A stretch of DNA of 12,866 bases from Oscillospiraceae bacterium (GCA_020025395.1 JAHHSE010000031.1:1-12866); one strand, 5' to 3'; shown: positions 1-7,866, counted from the first letter of the stretch. The notes: generated by a model from the sequence alone, not told the origin. Numbers and translations: made by a program.

Positions 1-1227
1 GCCATCCGCCCGGCTCAAAACCATAGGGGGCTTGCCCAGCAGCTTCAAGGCGGCGTTGATTCCGGCCACCAGTCCCTGGGCGGCGGCCTCCTCATAGCCG
101 GAGGAGCCGTTAAACTGCCCCGCCCCGTAGAGGCCGGGGACCTTTTTGCTCTCCAGGGTGGGGAGAAGCTCGGTGGGGTCGATGCAGTCATACTCAATGG
201 CATAGGCGGGACGGGTCATCTCCGCCTCCTCCAGCCCCGGCAGGGTGCGGAGCATCCTGACCTGCACCTCCTCCGGGAGGGAGGAGGAGAAGCCCTGGAT
301 GTAAAGCTCCTCTGTTTCCAAGCCCATAGGCTCCACAAAGAGCTGATGCCGCTCCTTGTCCGCAAACCGCACCACCTTATCCTCAATGGAGGGGCAGTAG
401 CGGGGTCCCACCCCTTCGATGACCCCGGAGTAAAGGGGGGAGCGGTCCAGATTTTCCAAAATCACCTGATGGGTTTTCTCATTGGTATAGGTGAGGTGGC
501 AGACCACCTGATTTTGGGGGCGGCATGGGGTTCGGAAGGAAAAGGGGAGGGCATCCTCATCTCCCTTCTGGACCTCCAGCCGGGTGAGATCCACGCTTCT
601 GCGGTTTACCCGCGGAGGGGTCCCTGTTTTAAAGCGCCGAAGGGAGAGGCCCAGCCCCTTCAGGCAGTCGGTCAGCTCATTTGCGGCGGCCAGGCCGTCC
701 GGTCCGCTCCGGCGGGTCACCGCTCCGGTGATGGTCCGTCCTCCCAAATAGGTCCCGGTGCAGAGAATGGCGGCCCTCACCTCATAAACCGCTCCCAGAT
801 GCGTGCGGACCGCGGAGACCGCCCCCGTTTCATCGGTCAGAATGTGGGTGATCTCTCCCTGCTTAACCCAAAGATTCTGCTGGGTCTCCAGGGTGTGCTT
901 CATCACCTCCTGATATCGGCGGCGGTCCGCCTGGGCCCGGAGGGACCAGACCGCCGGACCCTTGCCCCGGTTCAGGATTCGGTACTGAATGCAGGCCCGG
1001 TCTGCCGCAAGGCCCATCTCCCCCCCCAGGGCATCAATCTCCCGAACCAGATGTCCTTTCCCCGTGCCTCCAATGGCGGGGTTGCAGGGCATATTGCCCA
1101 CCGCGTCCAGATTGACGGTAAAACAGAGGGTCTTAAGCCCCAGTCGGGCGGCGGCCAGGGCGCTTTCTATGCCTGCGTGACCTGCCCCGATCACGGCGAT
1201 GTCAAATGTTCCTGCCTGGTAGTCCAT
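1..1227 (-). CDS. mnmG: MnmG (GidA), tRNA U34 carboxymethylaminomethyl-modifying flavoprotein, 3' end outside the window
   Basis: This FAD enzyme works with MnmE to install the cmnm5 group on wobble U34 of tRNAs in the cytoplasm. The window holds the first 409 codons; the frame is still open at base 1, and the family is usually about 620-630 residues, so the C-terminal third lies to the left. The N-terminus carries the dinucleotide-binding GAGHAG (residues 14-19), followed by the conserved block around PCNPAIGGTGKGHL (47-60). Both classic family signatures are visible: GPRYCPSIEDK (bases about 385-420) and AGQFNGSSGYEEAAAQG (bases about 75-130). The ATG at 1227 is preceded by GGGAGAG at good spacing and begins MDYQAGTFDIAVIG, as expected for the family. 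It starts 2 bases after the phosphoesterase stop, so the two are probably co-transcribed and translationally coupled. Identification is secure. Confidence 0.97.
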   Translation of the reverse strand, partial: MDYQAGTFDIAVIGAGHAGIESALAAARLGLKTLCFTVNLDAVGNMPCNPAIGGTGKGHLVREIDALGGEMGLAADRACIQYRILNRGKGPAVWSLRAQADRRRYQEVMKHTLETQQNLWVKQGEITHILTDETGAVSAVRTHLGAVYEVRAAILCTGTYLGGRTITGAVTRRSGPDGLAAANELTDCLKGLGLSLRRFKTGTPPRVNRRSVDLTRLEVQKGDEDALPFSFRTPCRPQNQVVCHLTYTNEKTHQVILENLDRSPLYSGVIEGVGPRYCPSIEDKVVRFADKERHQLFVEPMGLETEELYIQGFSSSLPEEVQVRMLRTLPGLEEAEMTRPAYAIEYDCIDPTELLPTLESKKVPGLYGAGQFNGSSGYEEAAAQGLVAGINAALKLLGKPPMVLSRADG

Positions 1228-1229
1228 GG

Positions 1230-2114
1230 TCACTCTCCCTTATTCTTTCCCAAAAGGGGCGGTATCTGCCCCGGATTACATTGTTTTTTTAAGATCAGCA
1301 GGGGCAGATCCGGGCGGTTAAACAGGCGGAAGGAGGGGAAGGGCACCGTATTGTTTCCCATCCCTCGGGAGACAAAGCATATTCCTCCAGAGGAATATGC
1401 CACCGGACCCCCATCGTATTTGGGGAACAGGGTGCGGTCGGTGGAGAAGAGGCCCTGATCCAAAATGGGAATCCGAAGAATTCCTCCATGTCCGTGTCCG
1501 CACAGGACCAGATCATAGCCCCAGTCCTCATACGCCTCCACCTGGTCCCGGTGGGCCAGAAGGACGGTGTAATCCGCCCGGATCTCCCGGCGCAGCTCCG
1601 GTCCGGTCTTTTGATCCGGCGGGCCGTTGGGATCGTCAATCCCCGCCACCGCCAGACGAACCCCCTCCTTCTCCCAGATGTCATATTCATTGGTAAGGAC
1701 CCGAACCCCGCACTGTTGAAGCAGGACCTTCAAATCATTGACCCGACGGACCGCCCACTCATGATTCCCAGTCACATAGTAGGTGGGGGCGATGTCTGCC
1801 AGCCCACGGGCCAAGGCCGGGACCATTTCCAGCTGATCCTCCTGATCGATCAGATCACCCGTGATGGCAATGAGATCCGGCTTCAGCTCCGCCGCCCGCT
1901 TCAGCAAACGCCCACTGCCCTCCCCAAACTCCTTTCCGTGGAGATCGGAGATATGGAGGATTCGAAGGCCGTCAAAGGCCTGGGGAAGGGAAGGGGTGGA
2001 AAGCAGGATGGTCTGGCTTTGGATGGCGTTCTGGCTCCACCACAAAAACCAGAGGACCAGACAGAGAAGAACCGCCCCAGTCAATCCCCATATCATCCTT
2101 TTCTTTCCCCCCAT
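1230..2114 (-). CDS. Membrane-anchored calcineurin-like metallophosphoesterase (YkuE/YaeI type)
   Basis: A 294-residue protein with one hydrophobic segment near the N-terminus (about residues 8-26) after a short basic stretch, so probably a signal anchor with the catalytic domain outside the membrane. The domain shows the dinuclear-metal phosphoesterase motifs in order: SDLHG (D57, H59), TGDLID (D87), GNHEW (N117, H118), LLAHRD (H188) and CGHGHGG (H206, H208). Known relatives act on phosphate esters, some possibly on lipid-linked substrates; the substrate here is unknown. The frame stays open upstream to 2252, but the start at 2114 is chosen because AGGAGAAGGAGA lies directly before it, the extra upstream residues look non-coding, and the promoter and terminator occupy that stretch. 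The gene stops 2 bases before mnmG starts. A functional link to tRNA modification is not obvious. Confidence 0.9.
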   Translation of the reverse strand: MGGKKRMIWGLTGAVLLCLVLWFLWWSQNAIQSQTILLSTPSLPQAFDGLRILHISDLHGKEFGEGSGRLLKRAAELKPDLIAITGDLIDQEDQLEMVPALARGLADIAPTYYVTGNHEWAVRRVNDLKVLLQQCGVRVLTNEYDIWEKEGVRLAVAGIDDPNGPPDQKTGPELRREIRADYTVLLAHRDQVEAYEDWGYDLVLCGHGHGGILRIPILDQGLFSTDRTLFPKYDGGPVAYSSGGICFVSRGMGNNTVPFPSFRLFNRPDLPLLILKKQCNPGQIPPLLGKNKGE

Positions 2115-2160
2115 TCTCCTTCTCCTCTCTTTTCTCTCTTTTCGGAACCATAACCCTGTG

Positions 2161-2190
2161 ATTATACCATAAAACCCTCCGGGGAAACAA
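2161..2190 (-). promoter_or_regulatory. Promoter for the phosphoesterase-mnmG unit, overlapping the upstream terminator
   Basis: On the minus strand TGGTATAAT gives a perfect extended -10 (TATAAT at 2166-2161). TTGTTT at 2190-2185 is a fair -35, 18 bases upstream. The predicted start is near 2154, about 40 bases before the ATG. The -35 lies in the loop and stem of the preceding helicase terminator, so the two units are packed end to end. Confidence 0.65.
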
Positions 2191-2211
2191 CCGTTTCTCC
2201 GGAGGGTTTTT
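2171..2211 (-). terminator. Strong hairpin terminator after the DEAD-box helicase gene
   Basis: An inverted repeat with arms 2171-2188 and 2193-2210, about 18 bp with one mismatch and a 4-base loop. It is GC-rich at the core and flanked by A/T runs on both sides, so it can work in both directions. It lies 38 bases after the helicase stop and ends minus-strand transcription of that unit, although the trailing U-run on that side is short (UUUUA). Confidence 0.8.
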
Positions 2212-2248
2212 CCGCTGTCTGCCCACTGGTCGCAGGCCCTTTGGAGGC

Positions 2249-3919
2249 TCAATCGTCTCCTCCCAGGTAGAAGGGCTTCATCAGGGAGGGCTGCTCGGTG
2301 GAATCCTTGAGCATTCTGGGCCGAAGCTCCACGGGGCGGGGTCCCCTGTCCCGTCTGCGGCGCTGGCTCCCTTTTTCCGGGGCAGCTTTCCGATGCTTGC
2401 CGGACTCCGCCTTTTTCTGTTCCTGCTTCCGGGGGGGATTTTTCCGCTTCTCCTCTTTGTGAAGGTCGGGCTTGACGCTCTTTTTCGGGGCCAGGAGCCG
2501 GGCGGTGGCATCCATAATTTTTTCCCCCGCCAGGGCGTTGGACGGGCGGATGGCCCGATGCTCCGTCGTTTCCCGGCTCAGTCTCTCCTGGAAGGCCCGC
2601 TCCTCCGCCTCAAACTCCGCCAGGGTCTTGGTAGGTGCCGTGAACTTCTTTCTCCGCCCGGTCTTTTCCTTTGGCGCGGCGGCCTCTTTTTTTCCTGTCT
2701 CCCCGGAAGGCTCGGCCTTCTTCTCCTGCTTCCGGGCGTTCTGGGACCTGCCGGGACGACCCCGCTGTTCCTTGGCGGGCACCTCCAGCACCTCCATGGG
2801 CCAGGGGCTTTCCCGGACGGTGAGCGGACGGCCGGTGAGCGCCTCAATGCTCTTCAGGCAGGTCTGCTCCCCAAAGTCGCAGAAGGAAATGGCCGAGCCT
2901 TCATGTCCCGCCCGACCGGTCCGCCCGATCCGGTGGACATAGGTCTCCGGCACCTCTGGGAGGTTGTAGTTAAAGACAAAGGGTAGCTCCTCAATGTCAA
3001 TGCCGCGGGCGGCAATGTCGGTGGCCACCAGAACCCGAACCCTGCCGGATTTGAAGTCTGCCAGGGCCTGCTGCCGGGCGGACTGGCTCTTGTTTCCATG
3101 GATGGCGGCGGCGGTAAGCCCCGATTTGTTCAGGTCCTGCGCCACCCGGTTGGCCCCATGCTTAGTCCGGGTAAAGACCAGGGCGCTGGGAATCTCCTTC
3201 TCCCGGATCAGATGGGCCAGGAGCTTGGTCTTATTCCCTTTATCCACAAAGTAGACACTCTGATCAATGACCTCCACCGGGGAGGAAATGGGGTCCACCG
3301 CCACCTTGACGGGATCGTGAAGGAGGCTGTTCACAAGCTCCATCACCTCAGGGGGCATGGTGGCGGAGAAGAAGAGGGTCTGTTTCCTTTCCGGGAGGAC
3401 CTTGAGCACCCGGCGCACATCATGGATAAAGCCCATGTCCAGCATCCGGTCCGCTTCATCCAGCACGAAAATCTCCACGCAGGAGAGATCGAGCAGCTTC
3501 TGATTGTGGAGATCCAGAAGACGGCCCGGAGTGGCCACCAGAATCTCCACCCCTCTTTTGAGCCTTTCCACCTGGGGCTTCTGGCCCACTCCGCCGAAAA
3601 TCACCGTGGAGCGGAGGGGAAGGCCCTTGCCGTAGGCCTCAAAATTCTCCTGAATCTGAAGCGCCAGCTCGCGGGTGGGGGTGAGGATAAGGGCCCTTAT
3701 AACCCGGTCCCCCCGCCTGGGGGACTGGGCCAGGCGCTGGAGAATGGGGGCGGCAAAGGCGCAGGTCTTTCCTGTGCCGGTCTGGGCACAGCCCAGAACA
3801 TCCCGCCCGGCAAGGGCGGGAGGGATGGCCTGGGTCTGAATGGGGGTTGGCTCTGTATAGCCCATGGATTCCAGGCTCGTGCTGATGAGGGGCATAAGCC
3901 CCAGTTCGCTGAATTTCAT
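2249..3919 (-). CDS. DEAD-box ATP-dependent RNA helicase (RhlE/DeaD-like) with a long basic tail
   Basis: A 556-residue RNA helicase that unwinds or remodels RNA using ATP, likely in ribosome assembly or RNA turnover. All core motifs are present: Q motif GYTEPTPIQ (20-28), motif I AQTGTGKT (45-52), PTRELALQ (81-88), TPGR (130-133), DEAD (154-157), SAT (185-187), LVFTRTK (247-253), VATDIAARGIDI (298-309) and HRIGRTGR (329-336). The core ends near residue 370. The remaining about 185 residues are low-complexity and rich in Lys, Arg, Glu and Pro, as in the RNA-binding tails of RhlE-type enzymes. The ATG at 3919 follows AAAGGAAAC. It lies 25 bases downstream of the shikimate-kinase-like gene and ends before a strong terminator, so the pair forms a two-gene unit. 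The family is certain; which named paralogue it is cannot be decided. Confidence 0.95.
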   Translation of the reverse strand: MKFSELGLMPLISTSLESMGYTEPTPIQTQAIPPALAGRDVLGCAQTGTGKTCAFAAPILQRLAQSPRRGDRVIRALILTPTRELALQIQENFEAYGKGLPLRSTVIFGGVGQKPQVERLKRGVEILVATPGRLLDLHNQKLLDLSCVEIFVLDEADRMLDMGFIHDVRRVLKVLPERKQTLFFSATMPPEVMELVNSLLHDPVKVAVDPISSPVEVIDQSVYFVDKGNKTKLLAHLIREKEIPSALVFTRTKHGANRVAQDLNKSGLTAAAIHGNKSQSARQQALADFKSGRVRVLVATDIAARGIDIEELPFVFNYNLPEVPETYVHRIGRTGRAGHEGSAISFCDFGEQTCLKSIEALTGRPLTVRESPWPMEVLEVPAKEQRGRPGRSQNARKQEKKAEPSGETGKKEAAAPKEKTGRRKKFTAPTKTLAEFEAEERAFQERLSRETTEHRAIRPSNALAGEKIMDATARLLAPKKSVKPDLHKEEKRKNPPRKQEQKKAESGKHRKAAPEKGSQRRRRDRGPRPVELRPRMLKDSTEQPSLMKPFYLGGDD

Positions 3920-3944
3920 ATCTTGTTTCCTTTTCTTAAATCGG

Positions 3945-4445
3945 TTACGGCTGACGAAGCAGCTGCTCCGCCGCCGCCGCCGACTGTTCCAGTGTGAGCC
4001 CTTCGGTCTCTACCGTGAGGTCGGCGTATTGTTCATAGAGGGGGGTGCGGGCCTCGTAGATGCTCCGCAGGGTCTCCCCTGGACGGAAGGCGATCCCCCT
4101 CCGATCCAAATTGGTGATGCGGGCGGTGATGGTCTCATAGGGAAGCTTGATGTAGACCACTCTGCCCAGCTCCTTGAGATGCTCCATGGAAGCCGACCGG
4201 CAGACGCAGCTTCCACCGGGGGCGATGACCGTCCTGGTGCGCGCCAGCCGGGCCAGAGTCCTCCCCTCCAGGTCCAGGAACTCCTCGGCCCCAAGCCCGT
4301 CCAGCACATCCTGAAGCGGGGCGCCCTGCTCGGTTTGAATGAGGAGGTCTGTGTCCAAAAAATCCATCCCCAGCCGCTTGGCCAGCAGAACCCCGATGGT
4401 GCTTTTCCCTGAGCCCGGCATTCCAATCAGTGTGATACAGTCCAT
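3945..4445 (-). CDS. aroK: Shikimate kinase family protein (AroK-like) with atypical substrate-site residues
   Basis: A 166-residue P-loop kinase, the usual length for shikimate kinase, which phosphorylates the 3-hydroxyl of shikimate on the way to chorismate. Walker A is GMPGSGKST (8-16). DTD (31-33) matches the DxD site, GGS (77-79) sits at the GGG loop, and EARTPLYEQYADLTVET (131-147) is a very typical C-terminal helix with its conserved Arg. Two positions depart from the family: the usual FRxxE shikimate-contact motif reads FLDLE (56-60), with Leu instead of Arg, and the third Gly of GGG is Ser. The start at 4445 has GAGAGGAG 8 bases upstream; an alternative ATG at 4463 with GGAGGG would add 6 residues. 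The frame continues further upstream but without kinase-like sequence. It could be a true AroK or a paralogue acting on another small alcohol. Confidence 0.72.
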   Translation of the reverse strand: MDCITLIGMPGSGKSTIGVLLAKRLGMDFLDTDLLIQTEQGAPLQDVLDGLGAEEFLDLEGRTLARLARTRTVIAPGGSCVCRSASMEHLKELGRVVYIKLPYETITARITNLDRRGIAFRPGETLRSIYEARTPLYEQYADLTVETEGLTLEQSAAAAEQLLRQP

Positions 4446-4629
4446 CCCCACCGCTCCTCTCATTATGTGCAGGTTCCCTCCGCATATGAGGGCCTGTTTG
4501 AAAACGGGAACATCCCCACCGCTTCCTCCCTCTCCCTTCGTCCCCTTTTCCGGCTTTCGTGACGATTTTGGAGGATTTCCGGGGAAACTGAGGCGTTGCA
4601 GGGGTTTTTTCCAATTTTCAATCAAGCCC
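4446..4629 (-). other. Long untranslated leader of the shikimate-kinase-like gene; no recognised element
   Basis: About 184 bases lie between the predicted transcription start near 4629 and the ATG at 4445. The stretch is purine-rich near the gene, including the ribosome-binding site. I recognise no riboswitch, T-box or leader peptide in it. The length is more than a simple leader needs. Confidence 0.4.
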
Positions 4630-4635
4630 GGCTCT

Positions 4636-4664
4636 ATTATAGCAGATACACCGCCCTTTGACAA
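4636..4664 (-). promoter_or_regulatory. Promoter for the shikimate-kinase-like / helicase unit
   Basis: Minus-strand TTGTCA (4664-4659) and TATAAT (4641-4636) are separated by exactly 17 bases, a near-consensus vegetative (sigma-A) promoter. It stands back to back with the ileS promoter, with 43 bases between their -35 elements. Confidence 0.8.
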
Positions 4665-4707
4665 TCTCTTCCACACCCCCAAAAGAGAGCTTTTTTCTGA
4701 AAATCCC

Positions 4708-4736
4708 TTGACAGGCGGTTCGGAAACGGATAAGAT
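4708..4736 (+). promoter_or_regulatory. Promoter for the T-box leader and ileS
   Basis: TTGACA at 4708-4713 and TAAGAT at 4731-4736 are spaced by 17 bases. The predicted start is near 4743, just before the first conserved parts of the T-box leader. Transcription would give a leader of about 320 bases before ileS. Confidence 0.85.
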
Positions 4737-4742
4737 ACAAGG

Positions 4743-4997
4743 GCATATTGAAAAACGCAGTGAAAAGGACGAGTAGCGCCCCTCCCCCTGCCCAGAGAGC
4801 CGCCGTTTTGGTGCAAGGCGGTCAGGAACGGAGCGTGAATATCACCTTGGAGCGTCCGGCTGAACCTTTTTGTAAGCCGGATCGGCTGGCCCCGTTATCG
4901 GCCTTCAAGGGGTCACCTTGCAGGTGGCAACAAGAGTGGTACCGCAGAGGCTTTCGCCTTTGTCTCTTAACAAAGAGACAAAGGCGTTTTTTCTTTT
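4743..4997 (+). promoter_or_regulatory. T-box riboswitch, tRNA-Ile responsive, controlling ileS
   Basis: This leader senses uncharged tRNA-Ile and permits readthrough into ileS when isoleucine charging is low. Stem I shows the AGAGAGCCGCC / GGTGCAAGGCGGTC region (about 4792-4822) and a specifier loop containing GAATATCACC. The ATC at 4841-4843 is the isoleucine specifier codon. The T-box itself is AGAGTGGTACCGC (4933-4945). Its UGGU can pair with the ACCA end of tRNA-Ile, matching discriminator base A. The antiterminator folds cleanly: AAGAG (4932-4936) pairs with CUCUU (4964-4968), leaving a 7-base UGGUACC bulge, and GCAGAGGC (4944-4951) pairs with GCCUUUGU (4956-4963). The 3' halves of both helices are also the left arm of the terminator, so the two folds exclude each other. 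Specifier, acceptor bulge and downstream gene agree. Confidence 0.96.
4955..4997 (+). terminator. T-box intrinsic terminator upstream of ileS
   Basis: A perfect 14-bp stem (4955-4968 with 4973-4986) with a 4-base loop, followed by TTTTTTCTTTT. The left arm is shared with the antiterminator, which makes this the regulated terminator of the riboswitch. A readthrough transcript reaches the ileS start about 70 bases later. Confidence 0.95.
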
Positions 4998-5064
4998 CCC
5001 CTTGAACCGAGGAGGCCCCGCCCTGCCTCTGCATTGGAACTTTTGGACAAAGGAGATGCCAGTC

Positions 5065-7860
5065 ATGGACTACAACAAGACCATCAACCTGCCTCAGACC
5101 GACTTTCCCATGCGGGCCGGCCTGCCCAGGCGCGAGCCGGAAATGCTCAAGGCCTTTGAGGATTCCCATCTGTATCAGAAGCTGATGGAGAAAAACGAGG
5201 GCAAGCCCCTCTTCATTCTTCACGACGGTCCCCCCTATGCAAACGGAAATATCCACATCGGCACCGCCATGAACAAAATCCTCAAGGACATCATTATCAA
5301 ATACAAAAACATGACCGGGTTCAAAGCCCCCTATGTTCCCGGCTGGGACACCCACGGCCTTCCCATTGAGTCCGCCATCCTGAAAAACAAAAAGGTAAAG
5401 CGGGAGGAGCTTACCACCTCCGAATTTCGGGAGAAATGCAAGGAGTACGCCCTGGACTTTATGGATAAGCAGCGCGCCCAGTTTAAGCGTCTTGGCGTGG
5501 TGGGGGAGTGGGAAAATCCCTACCTCACCCTGACCCCGGAATTTGAGGCCGCCCAGATCAGGGTCTTTGGCAGGATGGCGGAAAAGGGCTATATTTACAA
5601 GGGAATGAAGCCTGTCTACTGGTGTCCCCACGACCACACCGCCCTGGCGGAGGCCGAAATCGAATACGCCGACGACCCCTGCACCACCATTTTTGTGAAG
5701 TTCCCCGTCAAAGACGACAAGGGCAGACTGGCCCGGCTCACCGACCTGAGCAAGACCTCCTTCGTCATCTGGACCACCACCCCCTGGACCCTCCCCGGCA
5801 ACATGGCCATCTGCGTCAACGCCGCCTTTGACTATGTTCTCCTTCAGCAGCCCGGCGGAGAGGTCTTCATCCTGGCGGAGGACCTGGCGGAGAGCGTCTG
5901 CAAGGCTGCGCACATCGATTATTCCGCCTGCAAGGTCCTGGCGGTGGTCAAAGGCTCCGAGCTGGAGCTGATGACCGCCAAGCACCCCCTCTTTGACCGG
6001 GAGAGCGTTCTGCTCTGCGGGGACCATGTCACCCTGGATGCCGGTACCGGCTGCGTCCACACCGCCCCCGGCTTCGGTGCCGATGACTTCAACATCTGCA
6101 AGCAGTATGATGACGCCGGACTGACCCGCATCGGCACCCCCGTCCCGGTAAACGCCAAGGGTGTCATGACCGATGAGCGGTACAGCGGCAGCTTCTACGC
6201 CAAGGGCAACGATCAGGTGGTGGCGGATCTGGAGGCCTGCGGGGCTCTGGTGGCCAAGGAGGACATCACCCACTCCTACCCCCACTGCTGGCGCTGCAAA
6301 AACCCCATCATCTTCCGGGCCACAGAGCAGTGGTTCTGCTCCGTGGATGCCATCAAGGAGGCCGCCGTCAAGAGCTGTGACGGCATCCGGTGGAAGCCTG
6401 ACTGGGGCAAGGAGCGGATGACCTCCATGATTACCGAGCGCAACGACTGGTGCATCAGCCGTCAGCGGGTCTGGGGCGTGCCCATCCCCATCTTCTACTG
6501 TGACGAGTGCGGGGCCGATATCGTCACCCCTGAGACCATCGACCATGTGGCCTCCCTCTTCGAGAAGCACGGCTCCAACATCTGGTTTGACCGGGAGGCC
6601 GATGAACTGGTGCCCCAGGGCTTTTGCTGCCCCAAGTGCGGCCACAGCCACTTTACCAAGGAGAGCGACATCATGGATGTCTGGTTCGACTCCGGCTCCA
6701 CCCATGCCGCCGTTCTGGACGGCAGAGAGTATCTCCAGTTTCCCGCCGATGTCTATCTGGAGGGGGGCGATCAGTACCGGGGCTGGTTCCAGTCCTCCAT
6801 GCTCACCTCCATCGCCACCAAAGGGACAGCCCCCTATAAGCAGATCATCACCCACGGCTGGACCGTGGATGGTGAGGGCAAGGCCATGCACAAGTCTCTG
6901 GGCAATGCCGTGGGGCCGGAGGAGGTCATCAAGGACTACGGCGCCGATATGCTCCGTCTGTGGGTCTCCTCCGCCGATTACACCCAGGATATGCGGATTT
7001 CCCCTGAGATCATGAAGCAGCTTTCCCAAGCCTACCTGAAGATCCGGAACACCGCCCGCTATATGCTGGGCAATCTGGACGGCTTCTGCCCGGACAGCCA
7101 GTCCGTGGCCTGTGGCGAAATGGAGGAGCTGGACCGCTGGGCCCTCTCCCGGCTGAATGATCTGGTCCGTGAGGTTCGGGCCGCCTATGACCGATATGAG
7201 TTCCACGCCGTCTATCGGGCCATCTACAACTTCTGTGTGGTGGATCTCTCCAACTTCTATCTGGACATCATCAAGGACCGTCTCTACTGTGAAGGGAAGG
7301 AGTCCCCCCTCCGCCGCTCGGCCCAGACCGCCATGTACCGCATCCTGGACGGCATGACCCGGATGATCGCCCCCATTCTGGCCTTTACCTCCGATGAAAT
7401 CTGGCAGGCCATGCCCCACGACAAGACCGCCGACCCCGCCAATGTCATCCTGAACCAGCTCCCCGCCTTTGACGAGCGTCTGGTCCTGGATGAGAGGCAG
7501 GCCGCCCGCTGGACCGGCCTTGCCGCTCTCCGGGAGGATGTAAACAAGGTGCTGGAGGCCGCCCGGTCCGCCAAGACCATCGGAAAGGGCCTGGAGGCCG
7601 CTGTGACGCTGAACCTTTCCGACGCAGAGGAGGCCCGGGCTTTCCGCGCCGAGGACCCCGCCTTCCTGGCGGACCTCTTCATCGTCTCCCAGGTCACCCT
7701 GGGCACCGGCGAGGAGGGGGTCTCCGGGGAAAACTTCCCCTCTGTCCGGATCTCCGCGGCCCCCGCCGCCGGGGTGAAGTGCCCCCGGTGCTGGAAGTTC
7801 CATCCGGAAACCGGGGCGGATGCCCTTTGCCCCCGCTGCCGCGGCGTTGTGGAGGAATAA
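5065..7860 (+). CDS. ileS: Isoleucyl-tRNA synthetase
   Basis: A 931-residue class I synthetase that attaches isoleucine to tRNA-Ile; the length is typical for the bacterial form. The HIGH signature is within PYANGNIHIGTA (57-68). The editing and catalytic regions carry WTTTPWTLPGN and WCISRQRVWGVPIP. The KMSKS loop reads AMHKS (607-611), a variant in which the second Lys and the Ser are kept. The C-terminus has the zinc-binding pair CPRCW (906-910) and CPRC (922-925). The start at 5065 is chosen because AAAGGAG ends 9 bases before it; the in-frame ATG at 5056 directly abuts that site and is too close. The gene is controlled by the isoleucine T-box. lspA follows after a hairpin lacking a U-run. 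Confidence 0.98.
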   Translation: MDYNKTINLPQTDFPMRAGLPRREPEMLKAFEDSHLYQKLMEKNEGKPLFILHDGPPYANGNIHIGTAMNKILKDIIIKYKNMTGFKAPYVPGWDTHGLPIESAILKNKKVKREELTTSEFREKCKEYALDFMDKQRAQFKRLGVVGEWENPYLTLTPEFEAAQIRVFGRMAEKGYIYKGMKPVYWCPHDHTALAEAEIEYADDPCTTIFVKFPVKDDKGRLARLTDLSKTSFVIWTTTPWTLPGNMAICVNAAFDYVLLQQPGGEVFILAEDLAESVCKAAHIDYSACKVLAVVKGSELELMTAKHPLFDRESVLLCGDHVTLDAGTGCVHTAPGFGADDFNICKQYDDAGLTRIGTPVPVNAKGVMTDERYSGSFYAKGNDQVVADLEACGALVAKEDITHSYPHCWRCKNPIIFRATEQWFCSVDAIKEAAVKSCDGIRWKPDWGKERMTSMITERNDWCISRQRVWGVPIPIFYCDECGADIVTPETIDHVASLFEKHGSNIWFDREADELVPQGFCCPKCGHSHFTKESDIMDVWFDSGSTHAAVLDGREYLQFPADVYLEGGDQYRGWFQSSMLTSIATKGTAPYKQIITHGWTVDGEGKAMHKSLGNAVGPEEVIKDYGADMLRLWVSSADYTQDMRISPEIMKQLSQAYLKIRNTARYMLGNLDGFCPDSQSVACGEMEELDRWALSRLNDLVREVRAAYDRYEFHAVYRAIYNFCVVDLSNFYLDIIKDRLYCEGKESPLRRSAQTAMYRILDGMTRMIAPILAFTSDEIWQAMPHDKTADPANVILNQLPAFDERLVLDERQAARWTGLAALREDVNKVLEAARSAKTIGKGLEAAVTLNLSDAEEARAFRAEDPAFLADLFIVSQVTLGTGEEGVSGENFPSVRISAAPAAGVKCPRCWKFHPETGADALCPRCRGVVEE

Positions 7861-7866
7861 CCATCC

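Noticed and set aside
346..1458. A 370-residue plus-strand frame opposite mnmG and the phosphoesterase
   Set aside because: It spans two real genes in antisense, has no ribosome-binding site or recognisable motif, and is a by-product of high GC.
3098..3997. A 299-residue plus-strand frame opposite the helicase gene
   Set aside because: Antisense shadow of conserved helicase motifs, without its own promoter or domain.
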